Part shown: positions 1 through 5,971 of the stretch, in pieces
Numbering within the stretch: the stretch's first letter is position 1
Layout: each line of letters begins with the position of its first letter
Assembly: GCA_910578965.1 (NCBI GenBank)
Contig: CAJTSP010000133.1
Span: forward strand, 1 to 7,317
Direction: 5' to 3'
Source: an uncultured Oscillospiraceae bacterium
Lineage (GTDB): Bacteria > Bacillota > Clostridia > Oscillospirales > Ruminococcaceae
DNA: 7,317 nucleotides
The notes under the pieces: model-generated
Database searches by the model: none
What the model was told of the DNA's origin: nothing
The model's input: only the letters and a program-made list of their open reading frames with translations
Program-made: the position numbers and the translations under genes

Positions 1-27
1 GGCGATGCCCCTGCCGCCCCGCCCTAA
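1..27 (+). CDS. possible C-terminal tail of an upstream gene (partial)
   Basis: Frame 1 reads GDAPAAPP and then stops at TAA (25-27). An Ala/Pro-rich tail ending 39 bp before the alpha-galactosidase start would fit the last gene of a co-transcribed upstream operon, for example a sugar transporter component. Only eight codons are visible, so this rests on position and one open frame; it could equally be non-coding leader. No function can be assigned. Confidence 0.3.
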   Translation, partial: GDAPAAPP

Positions 28-51
28 AGCGGGCAGAGAGCCTTTCTCAGG

Positions 52-57
52 AAGGAG
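52..57 (+). promoter_or_regulatory. ribosome binding site of the alpha-galactosidase
   Basis: AAGGAG lies 9 nt before the ATG at 67, inside a purine-rich stretch (GGAAGGAGAGA). It supports this ATG as the start. No promoter is visible in the 66 bp before the gene, so transcription probably begins outside the window. Confidence 0.8.
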
Positions 58-66
58 AGACGCCTT

Positions 67-2259
67 ATGATCCTTTACGAGCCCGGCGCCCGCACCCTCA
101 CCCTGCACACCCGGCGCACTACCTACCAGATGAAGGCGGACGGGTACGGGGTGCTGCTGCACACCTGGTATGGCCCCCGTATCGACGGGCAGGACCTTTC
201 GTACCTCATCGGGTATGCCGACCGGGGCTTTTCTCCCAACCCGCGCGAGGCGGCCCCCCGGCGGGACTATTCGCTGGATACCCTCCCCCAGGAGTATTCT
301 ACCTGCGGGGTGGGAGATTTCCGCATTGCTTCGGCCGAGGCCGAGCAGCCGGACGGCAGCCTGCTGCTGGACCTGCGGTATGCCGGGCATGAGGTCCGGG
401 AGGGGAAATATTCCCTGCCGGGCCTGCCCGCCTTTTTTGGCGAGGGCTGGCAGACCCTCTCGGTGCGCTTGAAAGACCCTCACTCCGGCCTTGCGGCCGA
501 GCTTTTGTATGGGGTATGCGAGCGGTACGACCTGATTACCCGGGCGGTGGTCTTTACAAACGAGGGCCAGCGGCCGGTTGTGCTGCGCAAGGCGGCCAGC
601 CTCTGCCTGGATCTGCCCTCGGCAAACCTTGAATTTATTACCTTTGACGGCGGCCATGTGCGGGAGCGTACCCTGAGCCGGAGCCCGCTGCGCCCGGGGG
701 TGCAGAGCGTGGGCAGCGTGCGGGGCGCGTCCAGCCACCAGCACAACCCATTTGTGATGCTGGCCGCGCCGGGCGCAGGCGAGGAGCAGGGCCTTGTGTA
801 CGGTGCGGCCCTGGTGTACAGCGGCAATTTTTTGGCCGAGGCCGAGCGCAGCCAGTTTGAAACCGCGCGGCTGGTGCTGGGGATCCATCCGCAGCATTTT
901 TGCTGGACCCTTGCGCCCGGCGAAGCCTTTGCCGCCCCCGAGGCGGCGCTGGTGTGCAGCCCGGACGGCTTTGCCGGCATGACCCACCGCTGGCACGCCG
1001 CCATGCGGGAGTGCCTCATCCGGGACCCTCTGTGCGGCGCGCGGCGGCCGGTGCTGGTAAACAACTGGGAGGCCACCGAGTTCCATTTTACCGCCCGGCG
1101 GCTGGTGGAGATTGCAAAGGAGGGCGCGGCGCTTGGAGCCGAGCTGTTTGTCATGGACGACGGCTGGTTTGGCAAGCGGGACGATGACCGCAGCGGCCTG
1201 GGGGATTGGGTGGTAAACCCCCAAAAGCTGCCCGGGGGCCTTGGCGAACTGGTGCGGCAGGTAAACGGGCTGGGCATGCGGTTTGGCATCTGGGTGGAGC
1301 CCGAGATGGTCAGCGAGGACAGCGAGCTCTACCGCGCCCACCCGGACTGGGCGCTGGGCGCGCCCGGCCGGCCGCAGACCTTAAGCCGCAGCCAGCTTGT
1401 GCTGGATTTTACCCGCCGGGAGGTGCGGGACTGCATCTATGCCGCCCTCTGCCGGGTGCTGGACAGCGCCCCCATCGCCTATGTCAAGTGGGACGTCAAC
1501 CGCAGCCTGGCCGACGTCTGGTCGGCCGCGCTGCCGGCCGACCGGCAGGGCGAGGTGTATCACCGGTACATCTTAGGGGTGTACGAGATGATGGACCGGC
1601 TGCGGCGGGATTACCCGCAGATCTTGCTGGAGGGCTGCGCGGGGGGCGGCGGCCGGTTTGACGCCGGTATGCTTTACTACACCCCGCAGATCTGGTGCAG
1701 CGACAACACCGACGCCATCGACCGGCTGCGCATCCAGTACGGCACCTCGTTCTGCTATCCGGTGTGCGCGGTGGGCTCGCATGTGTCGGCGGTGCCCAAC
1801 GTCCACACCGGCCGCACCACCTCCATCGAGACCCGGGGGGTGGTGGCCATGAGCGGCACCTTTGGGTACGAGATGGACCTTGGCCGCTGCACCGAGGACG
1901 AAAAGCAGGCCGTGCGCCGGCAGATCGCCTTTTTCAAGCGGCATTGCCGGCTGATCCAGCAGGGGGTGTACGACCGGCTCTCGTCGCCGGACGACGCCTT
2001 TACCGCCTGGCAGCAGACCGCGCCGGACGGCGGCGAGGCGCTGGTGTCGGTGGTGTGGGGGCCGGTGCACGCGGCCGGGCCGTTCCGCGCGGTGCGGCTG
2101 CGGGGCCTTGTGCCCGGCGCGCGCTACCGGGTAAATGAGGGCGGGCCACTCTATACCGGCGCGGCCCTCATGGCGGCCGGCCTGCCCCTGCCCCTGCCCC
2201 AAAGCGATTACCAGGCCTGGCAGTTCTATTTGCAGGCTGAGGAGGAAGGCCGGGAATAG
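67..2259 (+). CDS. aga: GH36 alpha-galactosidase
   Basis: Hydrolyses terminal alpha-1,6-galactosyl residues from melibiose, raffinose and stachyose by a retaining mechanism. The 730 residues match the usual size of bacterial GH36 subgroup I enzymes (about 730). An N-terminal beta-sandwich (roughly 1-310) precedes the (beta/alpha)8 barrel (roughly 320-640) and a C-terminal beta domain. Seen in the barrel: NNWEATEF (332-339), FVMDDGWFG (361-369), GIWVEPEMVS (407-416), YVKWDVNRS (472-480) with expected nucleophile D476, CAGGGGRFD (524-532), and WCSDNTDA (543-550) with expected acid/base D546. These positions lie within two residues of those known for Geobacillus AgaA/AgaB (478/548), which supports the start choice. 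There is no signal peptide, so the enzyme should be cytoplasmic and act on imported oligosaccharides. The sucrose released from raffinose is a plausible substrate for the GH13 enzyme encoded at 3881-5722. The family call is very secure; exact substrate preference is inferred. Confidence 0.97.
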   Translation: MILYEPGARTLTLHTRRTTYQMKADGYGVLLHTWYGPRIDGQDLSYLIGYADRGFSPNPREAAPRRDYSLDTLPQEYSTCGVGDFRIASAEAEQPDGSLLLDLRYAGHEVREGKYSLPGLPAFFGEGWQTLSVRLKDPHSGLAAELLYGVCERYDLITRAVVFTNEGQRPVVLRKAASLCLDLPSANLEFITFDGGHVRERTLSRSPLRPGVQSVGSVRGASSHQHNPFVMLAAPGAGEEQGLVYGAALVYSGNFLAEAERSQFETARLVLGIHPQHFCWTLAPGEAFAAPEAALVCSPDGFAGMTHRWHAAMRECLIRDPLCGARRPVLVNNWEATEFHFTARRLVEIAKEGAALGAELFVMDDGWFGKRDDDRSGLGDWVVNPQKLPGGLGELVRQVNGLGMRFGIWVEPEMVSEDSELYRAHPDWALGAPGRPQTLSRSQLVLDFTRREVRDCIYAALCRVLDSAPIAYVKWDVNRSLADVWSAALPADRQGEVYHRYILGVYEMMDRLRRDYPQILLEGCAGGGGRFDAGMLYYTPQIWCSDNTDAIDRLRIQYGTSFCYPVCAVGSHVSAVPNVHTGRTTSIETRGVVAMSGTFGYEMDLGRCTEDEKQAVRRQIAFFKRHCRLIQQGVYDRLSSPDDAFTAWQQTAPDGGEALVSVVWGPVHAAGPFRAVRLRGLVPGARYRVNEGGPLYTGAALMAAGLPLPLPQSDYQAWQFYLQAEEEGRE

Positions 2260-2298
2260 GGTGATTTGGGTTAGGGCCAATCTGGGGGCCGTGGCCCA

Positions 2299-2323
2299 CC
2301 ATCAAATGCCCTGCATTTGATGG
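2299..2323. repeat. 11-bp perfect stem-loop
   Basis: CCATCAAATGC (2299-2309) pairs with GCATTTGATGG (2313-2323) around a CCT loop. No T-run follows on either strand, so it is not a classical terminator; it may stabilise the 3' end of the alpha-galactosidase mRNA or be part of the repeat element. Confidence 0.6.
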
Positions 2324-2393
2324 ATGCGATGTTTCTGGACTTTGCAAACTGGTTGGCAAAAAATGCGAAACATCGGACCAGACCCCCATTACT

Positions 2394-2417
2394 GCCGGGC
2401 AAAATCCTTTGCCCGGC
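2394..2417. repeat. 10-bp perfect stem-loop
   Basis: GCCGGGCAAA (2394-2403) pairs with TTTGCCCGGC (2408-2417) around ATCC. The similar sequence at 2537-2558 (CCGCCA/TGGCGG around TAAAATCCTT) shares the AAATCCTT core, suggesting both derive from one repeat unit. Confidence 0.55.
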
Positions 2418-2591
2418 CCATCCTGAAAAATTATAGGCCCTAAAAATACCCCTATGCTGTTTGTGCCACGAGGCCGGCCGCTCTGAAAGATTCTGGCAAT
2501 AAAAATAGCCCTGCGTCGTTTGCCCCTTTGCCCGGCCCGCCATAAAATCCTTTGGCGGCAAAATAAAAACGGCCCATGCCGTTTTTGCCTT
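2414..2591. repeat. three degenerate ~60-bp tandem repeats
   Basis: Units start at 2414, 2475 and 2533, each with CGGCC. They share a CTGAAA/ATAAAA block, a central TAAAAATA-CCC type block, and a closing GTTTTTGCC or GTTTGCCC type block. Spacing is 61 and 58 bp. Alignment was by eye and identity is moderate. Confidence 0.5.
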
Positions 2592-2595
2592 TTTC
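2565..2595 (+). terminator. rho-independent terminator, likely for the alpha-galactosidase
   Basis: AAAAACGGC (2565-2573) pairs with GCCGTTTTT (2578-2586) around CCAT, followed by GCC and a second run of five T. The A-tract before the stem means it could also work on the other strand. It lies about 305 bp after the alpha-galactosidase stop and is the first convincing plus-strand terminator there. Confidence 0.6.
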
Positions 2596-2618
2596 CCGCC
2601 CCGCCTCTTTCTATAATG

Positions 2619-2658
2619 AAAAAATCCGCCCCACACATTATATAATAATGTGTGGGGC
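2619..2658 (-). terminator. rho-independent terminator of the AraC-type regulator
   Basis: Read on the minus strand, a 13-bp perfect stem (arms 2646-2658 and 2628-2640, loop 2641-2645) is followed after GGA by six T (2624-2619). It sits about 100 bp downstream of the regulator stop codon. The stem is GC-rich at its base and AT-rich near the loop. A second palindrome, CTGGGGGATA/TATCCCCCAG (2671-2691), lies between it and the gene. Confidence 0.75.
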
Positions 2659-2691
2659 AGGGTAGGGGGTCTGGGGGATATTATCCCCCAG

Positions 2692-2747
2692 ATTGGCCTA
2701 AACGCAATTGGCCTAAATGCCGGCCTGAATGCAATTGGCCCAAATCG
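2692..2747. repeat. four imperfect 13-15-bp tandem repeats
   Basis: Units ATTGGCCTAAACGCA (2692), ATTGGCCTAAATGC (2707), CGGCCTGAATGCA (2721) and ATTGGCCCAAATCG (2734) follow each other directly, just after the stop-codon side of the AraC gene. The first unit overlaps the right terminal repeat of the larger element. Function unknown. Confidence 0.6.
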
Positions 2748-2756
2748 ACGCTTGCC

Positions 2757-3629
2757 TTACCCTTGGCCCGGGGGCTCCCTTTTGGCGATGCGATCCTGGC
2801 TGCGCCACTCGCGCGGGGGCAGGCCGTACCGTTTTTTGAAGGCATGCGAAAAATGAAGCTGGTTGGGGTACCCGCACAGCGCCGCGATCTCCCCAATGGG
2901 GCGGCTGGTGGTGCGCATCATCTCGGCCGCCTTGGAAAGGCGCAGCCGGATTAAAAACTCCTGCGGCGGGCAACCCATGTTTTCCCGGAACAGCTTGCTG
3001 AAATAGCTGCGGTTGAGCTTGCAGGCGTCTGCAAGCTCGGCCACCGTAAGCTCCCGTTGATAGTTGTGCTCCATGTAAGCCACCGCTTCCTGCATGTAAA
3101 AATCCTGCAATTGGCCGCCCGGCGCCTTTTTGCGGGTGGCGGAGGAGCGGATTACCCCGTCCAAAAACAGGCAGAGATGCCCGATCAGGTGCAGGGTAGA
3201 CGCGTCCGGGTGGTTGGCGATGTACAGCATGGTATCCCGCACTGCCTCGCCGGCTGCCGGGCTTTCGGGCCGGTACACCGGCTGCCCCACCCCCAGCCCC
3301 GCGCTGGTAAGGTATTCGGCCGCGCGCAGGCCGTCAAATTCCAGCCAGACATATTTCCAGGGGTCGGCCTTGTCGGCCGAATAGGTGTTTACCTGCCCCG
3401 GGCAGATCAAAAAGCCCTCGTTGGGGCCCAGGGCGTGGATGCGGGTTATGTTGCGCGCGTCGTTGGAATGCAGCACCCCCTGGCCCGAAATGACATAATG
3501 GAACAGGTAATGGTTGCGCACAAACGGGCCAAACGAGTGCAGCGGGGCGCACTGCTCCCAGCCGTACTGGTACAGCCGCAGGTCCAAAAAATTTTCGTTG
3601 GGAAAGAGCGAAAAGGAATAATTGTCCAT
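2757..3629 (-). CDS. AraC/XylS-family transcriptional regulator (MsmR/RafR-like)
   Basis: A 290-residue cytoplasmic DNA-binding regulator. Residues 1-160 form the cupin-like sensor domain, with the typical LRLYQYGWEQC, HSFGP and RNHYLFHYVISGQG segments (17-51) and LICPGQVNTYSAD (74-86). The C-terminal domain has two helix-turn-helix motifs, about 194-216 (LTVAELADACKLNRSYFSKL) and 244-266 (PIGEIAALCGYPNQLHFSHAF), ending in GLPPREWR. Family knowledge: MsmR/RafR members activate alpha-galactosidase and sucrose-cleaving genes in response to raffinose or melibiose; here such genes lie on both sides. It is divergent from the GH13 gene and convergent with the alpha-galactosidase. I chose the ATG at 3629, where the family's usual N-terminus begins and AAGGG lies 9 nt upstream; an in-frame GTG at 3647 would add six residues. 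The ligand is inferred from context. Confidence 0.93.
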   Translation of the reverse strand: MDNYSFSLFPNENFLDLRLYQYGWEQCAPLHSFGPFVRNHYLFHYVISGQGVLHSNDARNITRIHALGPNEGFLICPGQVNTYSADKADPWKYVWLEFDGLRAAEYLTSAGLGVGQPVYRPESPAAGEAVRDTMLYIANHPDASTLHLIGHLCLFLDGVIRSSATRKKAPGGQLQDFYMQEAVAYMEHNYQRELTVAELADACKLNRSYFSKLFRENMGCPPQEFLIRLRLSKAAEMMRTTSRPIGEIAALCGYPNQLHFSHAFKKRYGLPPREWRSQDRIAKREPPGQG

Positions 3630-3633
3630 CTCC

Positions 3634-3669
3634 CGCTGCCCTTGCACCCCCGCCCCCGCAAGGGCAGCG
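3634..3669 (-). promoter_or_regulatory. 12-bp stem-loop covering the ribosome binding site of the AraC gene
   Basis: CGCTGCCCTTGC (3634-3645) is the exact inverse of GCAAGGGCAGCG (3658-3669), with a 12-nt C-rich (plus strand) loop. On the regulator mRNA the second arm contains the AAGGG that serves as ribosome binding site and ends 4 nt before the ATG. The alternative GTG start (3647-3645) lies at the loop edge. Such a GC-rich stem should reduce translation unless opened. Confidence 0.6.
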
Positions 3670-3671
3670 CG

Positions 3672-3698
3672 GGAGCCTGGGCTTTCGGCCCAGGCTCC
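3672..3698. repeat. 11-bp perfect stem-loop in the AraC gene leader
   Basis: GGAGCCTGGGC (3672-3682) pairs with GCCCAGGCTCC (3688-3698) around TTTCG. It directly abuts the ribosome-binding-site hairpin. There is no T-run after it on either strand, so it is not a simple terminator. Confidence 0.6.
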
Positions 3699-3752
3699 AT
3701 CTGCACCAATACCGGGCGGATGGCTCCTTTTTTAGTTGATCGGGACGTGTGG

Positions 3753-3781
3753 GCGCTGTTGGCGCGGCGCGCCGGCAGCGC
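3753..3781. promoter_or_regulatory. GC-rich dyad in the divergent promoter region
   Basis: GCGCTGTTGGCGCG (3753-3766) and CGCGCCGGCAGCGC (3768-3781) are 14-bp arms around a single G, with only two mismatches (TT against GG). It may be a protein-binding site between the two divergent genes or a stem in the regulator's leader RNA; the sequence alone does not decide. Confidence 0.45.
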
Positions 3782-3782
3782 A

Positions 3783-3792
3783 AAACCGGTTT
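3783..3792. promoter_or_regulatory. operator-like palindrome AAACCGGTTT
   Basis: A perfect 10-bp palindrome with a central CCGG, overlapped by a second dyad GGTTT-GT-AAACC (3788-3799). Palindromes of this form are typical for LacI-family sugar repressors. It sits immediately before the overlapping -10 boxes at 3800-3806, where a bound protein would affect transcription in both directions. No LacI gene is in the window. Confidence 0.45.
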
Positions 3793-3799
3793 GTAAACC

Positions 3800-3805
3800 T
3801 ATGAT
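3800..3805 (+). promoter_or_regulatory. candidate -10 box for the GH13 gene
   Basis: TATGAT matches five of six consensus bases and lies about 75 bp before the GH13 start. The position 17 bp upstream (AGCGCA) has no -35 similarity, which would fit a promoter that depends on an activator such as the neighbouring AraC protein. It overlaps the minus-strand -10 box. Confidence 0.4.
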
Positions 3806-3829
3806 AGCATATCCCGGCCTTAAAACCAA
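3801..3829 (-). promoter_or_regulatory. candidate promoter of the AraC gene
   Basis: On the minus strand TTGGTT (3829-3824), exactly 17 bp, then TATCAT (3806-3801). The -10 has five of six consensus bases and the -35 half of them. The predicted transcript start near 3794 would give a structured leader of about 165 nt containing three stem-loops. Confidence 0.45.
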
Positions 3830-3866
3830 CCGTATGCGGCAGGTTTTTGGCCGGAATATCCAGGAA

Positions 3867-3873
3867 AAGGAGG
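3867..3873 (+). promoter_or_regulatory. ribosome binding site deciding a TTG start for the GH13 gene
   Basis: AAGGAGG is followed by 7 nt and then TTG at 3881. No ATG or GTG competes at this spacing; the next in-frame ATG is 20 codons in and lacks such a site. Confidence 0.8.
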
Positions 3874-3880
3874 GCTTGCA

Positions 3881-5722
3881 TTGATTACGAGCTTTGAGCG
3901 GCGGTTTGCCGCGCGCCGGGCCGAGCTGGAATGGCTGTACATGGAGCTGTACGGCGACCGTGCCCGCCTGCAGGAGCTGGAAGGGCGGATGCTTGCTTTT
4001 TGGCGGGCGCGCAGCGACGCGTTGCGCCGGCTGGACACCCGGCGGGAAAAACAGCCGGATTGGTACTGCTCCGGCAGCATGCTGGGCATGACCATGTATA
4101 CCCACCTGTTTGCGGGCGACCTGTGCGGCGTATGGGAAAAACTGGACTATTTGCAGGAGCAGGGGGTTACCTACCTGCACCTGATGCCGCTGCTCAAGAT
4201 GCCCCACCCGGACAACGACGGCGGCTATGCAGTGGAGGACTTCAACCAGGTGGACCCGGCCCTTGGCAGCAACGAAGACCTTGGCCGGCTCACCGCCGCC
4301 ATGCGCCGGCGCGGTATGAGCCTCTGCCTCGATTTTGTCATCAACCACACCGCCGACACCCACGAATGGGCCGTGCGGGCCAAGGCCGGCGAGCAGGAGT
4401 ACATCGACCGCTATATCTGCTTTGATGACCCCGCCATCCCGGCCGAGATGGAGAAGACCATCCCGGACGTCTTTCCCGAAACCGCGCCCGGCAGCTTTTT
4501 GTATGTGCCCCAGATGGGCAAGTATGTCTGCTCCTCCTTCCATCCCTACCAGTGGGACCTCAATTACAAAAACCCGGTGGTGTTTAATGAGATGACCGCC
4601 AGCATGCTGCGGCTGGCAAACCTGGGGGTGGAGGTGCTGCGCATCGACGCGGTGCCCTACCTCTGGAAAGAGATGGGCACCACCTGCCGCAATCTGCCCA
4701 AGGTGCACACCATCATGCGGATGATCCGGCTCATTACCGAAACCGTCTGCCCGGCCGTGATCCTCAAGGGCGAGGTAGTCATGGCCCCGCAGGAGCTGGC
4801 CGCCTACTTTGGCCCGGCCGAAAAGCCCGAGTGCCACCTGCTCTACAACGCCTCCACCATGGCCATCCAGTGGTCGGCCCTGGCCAGCGCCGACGTGCGC
4901 TGCCTCAAGCGCCAGTTGGACGAGCTGCACTCTCTGCCCGCCCACTGCCGGTTTGTCAACTACCTGCGCTGCCACGACGACATCGGCTGGGGCCTCAACG
5001 AGGAGTACGAAAAAACCCTCGGCATCGACCCGGTGCGCCACAAGCGGTACCTCTACGAATTTTACGAGGGCAGCTTCCCCGGCAGCTTTGCCCGGGGCGA
5101 GCGGTACAATTATAACCCCGCCACCCAGGACGCCCGCACCTGTGGCACCACCGCCAGCCTCTGCGGCATCGAAAAGGGCGGCTTTGAGGGGGACGAGGCC
5201 CAGGTTTCGCTGGGCATCCAGCGCGACCTTTTGATGCACGCCGCCATGATGTGCATGGCCGGTTTCCCGATGCTATCCAGCGGGGACGAGATCGGCCAGG
5301 TAAACGGCTACGAATACCACAGCGACCCCGCCCTTGCGCACGACAGCCGCAACCTCCACCGCACTCCCTTTAACTGGGCCAACGCCGCCAGGCGCACCCA
5401 GCTCGGCACCGTGCAGCAACGCATCTGGGACGGCCTGCGCCGGCTCGAAACCCTGCGCGCCAAGGAGCCCTGCTTTGGCGCCGGCAGCACCGTTTCCACC
5501 TGGGATACCCACAACAACGCGGTGCTCAGCCTGGTACGCCGGGCGGCAGAGGGGCAGATGGTTTGCCTCTTTAACTTTTCGGGCCAGCCGCAAACTGCCC
5601 GGCTCGAACAGCTTGGGGGCCGGTACCAGGATAAGCTTACCGGCCAAAGCGCCGACCTGCCCGGCTGCGCCGAGTACCCCCTTGCGCCCTACCAGTACGC
5701 GTTGCTGGCCCGCCTGGGCTGA
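3881..5722 (+). CDS. GH13 (subfamily 4 type) amylosucrase / sucrose hydrolase-like enzyme
   Basis: A 613-residue retaining glucosidase-type enzyme expected to cleave sucrose, either hydrolysing it or passing glucose to a glucan (amylosucrase). A helical N-terminal part (about 1-60) precedes the barrel; a C-terminal beta domain begins near 530. It follows Neisseria polysaccharea amylosucrase closely by recall: LFAGDL (76-81), TYLHLMPL (97-104), DGGYAV (113-118), INHTADTHEW (154-163), QWDLNY (224-229), ANLGVEVLRIDAV (246-258, nucleophile D256), LKGEVV (295-300, acid/base E298), CHDDIGW (364-370, stabiliser D366), GSFARG (401-406). All catalytic residues are present. The segment HDSRNLHRTPFNW (487-499) differs from the HRPR type of amylosucrase, so hydrolase against polymerase activity cannot be settled here. 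There is no signal peptide. The TTG start is set by a strong ribosome binding site. It occupies the place of sucrose phosphorylase in msm-type raffinose loci. Confidence 0.9.
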   Translation: MITSFERRFAARRAELEWLYMELYGDRARLQELEGRMLAFWRARSDALRRLDTRREKQPDWYCSGSMLGMTMYTHLFAGDLCGVWEKLDYLQEQGVTYLHLMPLLKMPHPDNDGGYAVEDFNQVDPALGSNEDLGRLTAAMRRRGMSLCLDFVINHTADTHEWAVRAKAGEQEYIDRYICFDDPAIPAEMEKTIPDVFPETAPGSFLYVPQMGKYVCSSFHPYQWDLNYKNPVVFNEMTASMLRLANLGVEVLRIDAVPYLWKEMGTTCRNLPKVHTIMRMIRLITETVCPAVILKGEVVMAPQELAAYFGPAEKPECHLLYNASTMAIQWSALASADVRCLKRQLDELHSLPAHCRFVNYLRCHDDIGWGLNEEYEKTLGIDPVRHKRYLYEFYEGSFPGSFARGERYNYNPATQDARTCGTTASLCGIEKGGFEGDEAQVSLGIQRDLLMHAAMMCMAGFPMLSSGDEIGQVNGYEYHSDPALAHDSRNLHRTPFNWANAARRTQLGTVQQRIWDGLRRLETLRAKEPCFGAGSTVSTWDTHNNAVLSLVRRAAEGQMVCLFNFSGQPQTARLEQLGGRYQDKLTGQSADLPGCAEYPLAPYQYALLARLG

Positions 5723-5761
5723 CCTGCCCGCAGCGCCGGCAATACCCGCTTGCTATGCGCC

Positions 5762-5781
5762 GTTTTCGGTAGGCCGAAAAC
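5762..5781. repeat. 8-bp stem-loop after the GH13 gene
   Basis: GTTTTCGG (5762-5769) pairs with CCGAAAAC (5774-5781) around TAGG. It has no T-run and precedes the strong terminator by 16 bp. Confidence 0.45.
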
Positions 5782-5797
5782 ACATGGAAGAAAACCC

Positions 5798-5833
5798 AAA
5801 AGCAGGAGGCCGTAAAAGGCCTCCTGCTTTTTT
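5798..5833 (+). terminator. strong rho-independent terminator of the GH13 gene
   Basis: A 14-bp perfect stem (5798-5811 with 5818-5831; core AGCAGGAGGCC) around GTAAAA, ending in six T (5828-5833). The matching A-tract on the left makes it potentially bidirectional. It separates the sugar module from the recombinase unit. Confidence 0.92.
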
Positions 5834-5864
5834 GCGCGTGCCGGGCCGGCGGCCGGCGCGGCTG

Positions 5865-5873
5865 TGATACTAT
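5865..5873 (+). promoter_or_regulatory. candidate extended -10 promoter of the recombinase
   Basis: TGATACTAT contains the extended TGn element followed by TACTAT (four of six consensus bases). No -35 box is seen 16-18 bp upstream, where the sequence is all G and C. Predicted transcript start near 5880 would place the following long hairpin in the 5' leader. Confidence 0.35.
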
Positions 5874-5886
5874 TAAAAGGTACGCC

Positions 5887-5939
5887 GCGTGCGGGGCCCC
5901 GTTGTGGAGTGTGCTTACGCCTCAAGGGGCCCCGCATGC
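5887..5939 (+). promoter_or_regulatory. large GC-rich stem-loop in the recombinase leader
   Basis: TGCGGGGCCCC (5890-5900) is the exact inverse of GGGGCCCCGCA (5926-5936). The stem extends outward (5887-5889 with 5937-5939, one wobble) and inward by TTG/CAA past one bulged G, leaving a loop of about 18 nt. It ends about 20 bp before the ribosome binding site. No T-run follows, so it is more likely a leader structure or a recombinase-binding dyad than a terminator. No known riboswitch class was recognised. Confidence 0.5.
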
Positions 5940-5958
5940 AACACCTGTGTCAAAAAAG

Positions 5959-5964
5959 AAAGGA
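5959..5964 (+). promoter_or_regulatory. ribosome binding site of the recombinase
   Basis: AAAGGA lies 7 nt before the ATG at 5972. This decides the start: the open frame runs back to a GTG at 5864, but that extension crosses the candidate promoter and hairpin and has no ribosome binding site. Confidence 0.75.
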
Positions 5965-5971
5965 TACGTTT

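Larger units (their letters stand above)
2271..2701. repeat. non-coding repeat-rich element with terminal inverted repeats
   Basis: This fills most of the 497-bp gap between the convergent alpha-galactosidase and AraC genes; I see no credible gene in it. The left end (2275-2288, GGCCAATCTGGGGG) recurs exactly inverted at 2685-2698. The match extends to TTAG at both outer ends if one G is skipped, giving about 17-bp terminal repeats around some 400 bp. The inside is a chain of short perfect stem-loops and three degenerate ~60-bp repeats, and is visibly more A+T-rich than the flanking genes. It resembles a miniature or extragenic repeat element, but without a second copy this is inference. Confidence 0.45.

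Noticed and set aside
1573..2280. 235-codon minus-strand frame inside the alpha-galactosidase
   Set aside because: Composition (His/Pro/Ala/Gly-rich) and complete overlap with a strong GH36 gene mark it as a shadow.
2168..2638. Minus-strand frames across the intergenic region with repeated ~20-residue pieces
   Set aside because: The peptide repetition only reflects the ~60-bp DNA repeats. There is no ribosome binding site, the frames start inside a terminator stem, and no domain is seen.
2612..2646. TATAAT at 2612-2617 and 2641-2646 as promoters
   Set aside because: No -35 box at proper spacing, they lie in or next to the regulator's terminator, and no gene follows on the plus strand.
2275..2698. 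The outer inverted repeats as a second invertible switch
   Set aside because: The 14-bp exact ends have no internal dyad like the sites at 6980 and 7257 and share no sequence with them; no promoter of quality lies between them.
3057..3884. 275-codon plus-strand frame opposite the AraC-type gene
   Set aside because: Shadow frame without a ribosome binding site or domain; the minus-strand gene has two clear helix-turn-helix motifs.
3446..5239. 597-codon open frame on the minus strand opposite the GH13 gene
   Set aside because: It is a GC-driven shadow: Gly/His/Val-rich, no recognisable domain, spans the divergent promoter region and overlaps two well-supported genes.
5864..5971. N-terminal extension of the recombinase to the GTG at 5864
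   Set aside because: It lacks a ribosome binding site and would translate the candidate promoter and leader hairpin; ATG 5972 has AAAGGA at 7 nt.
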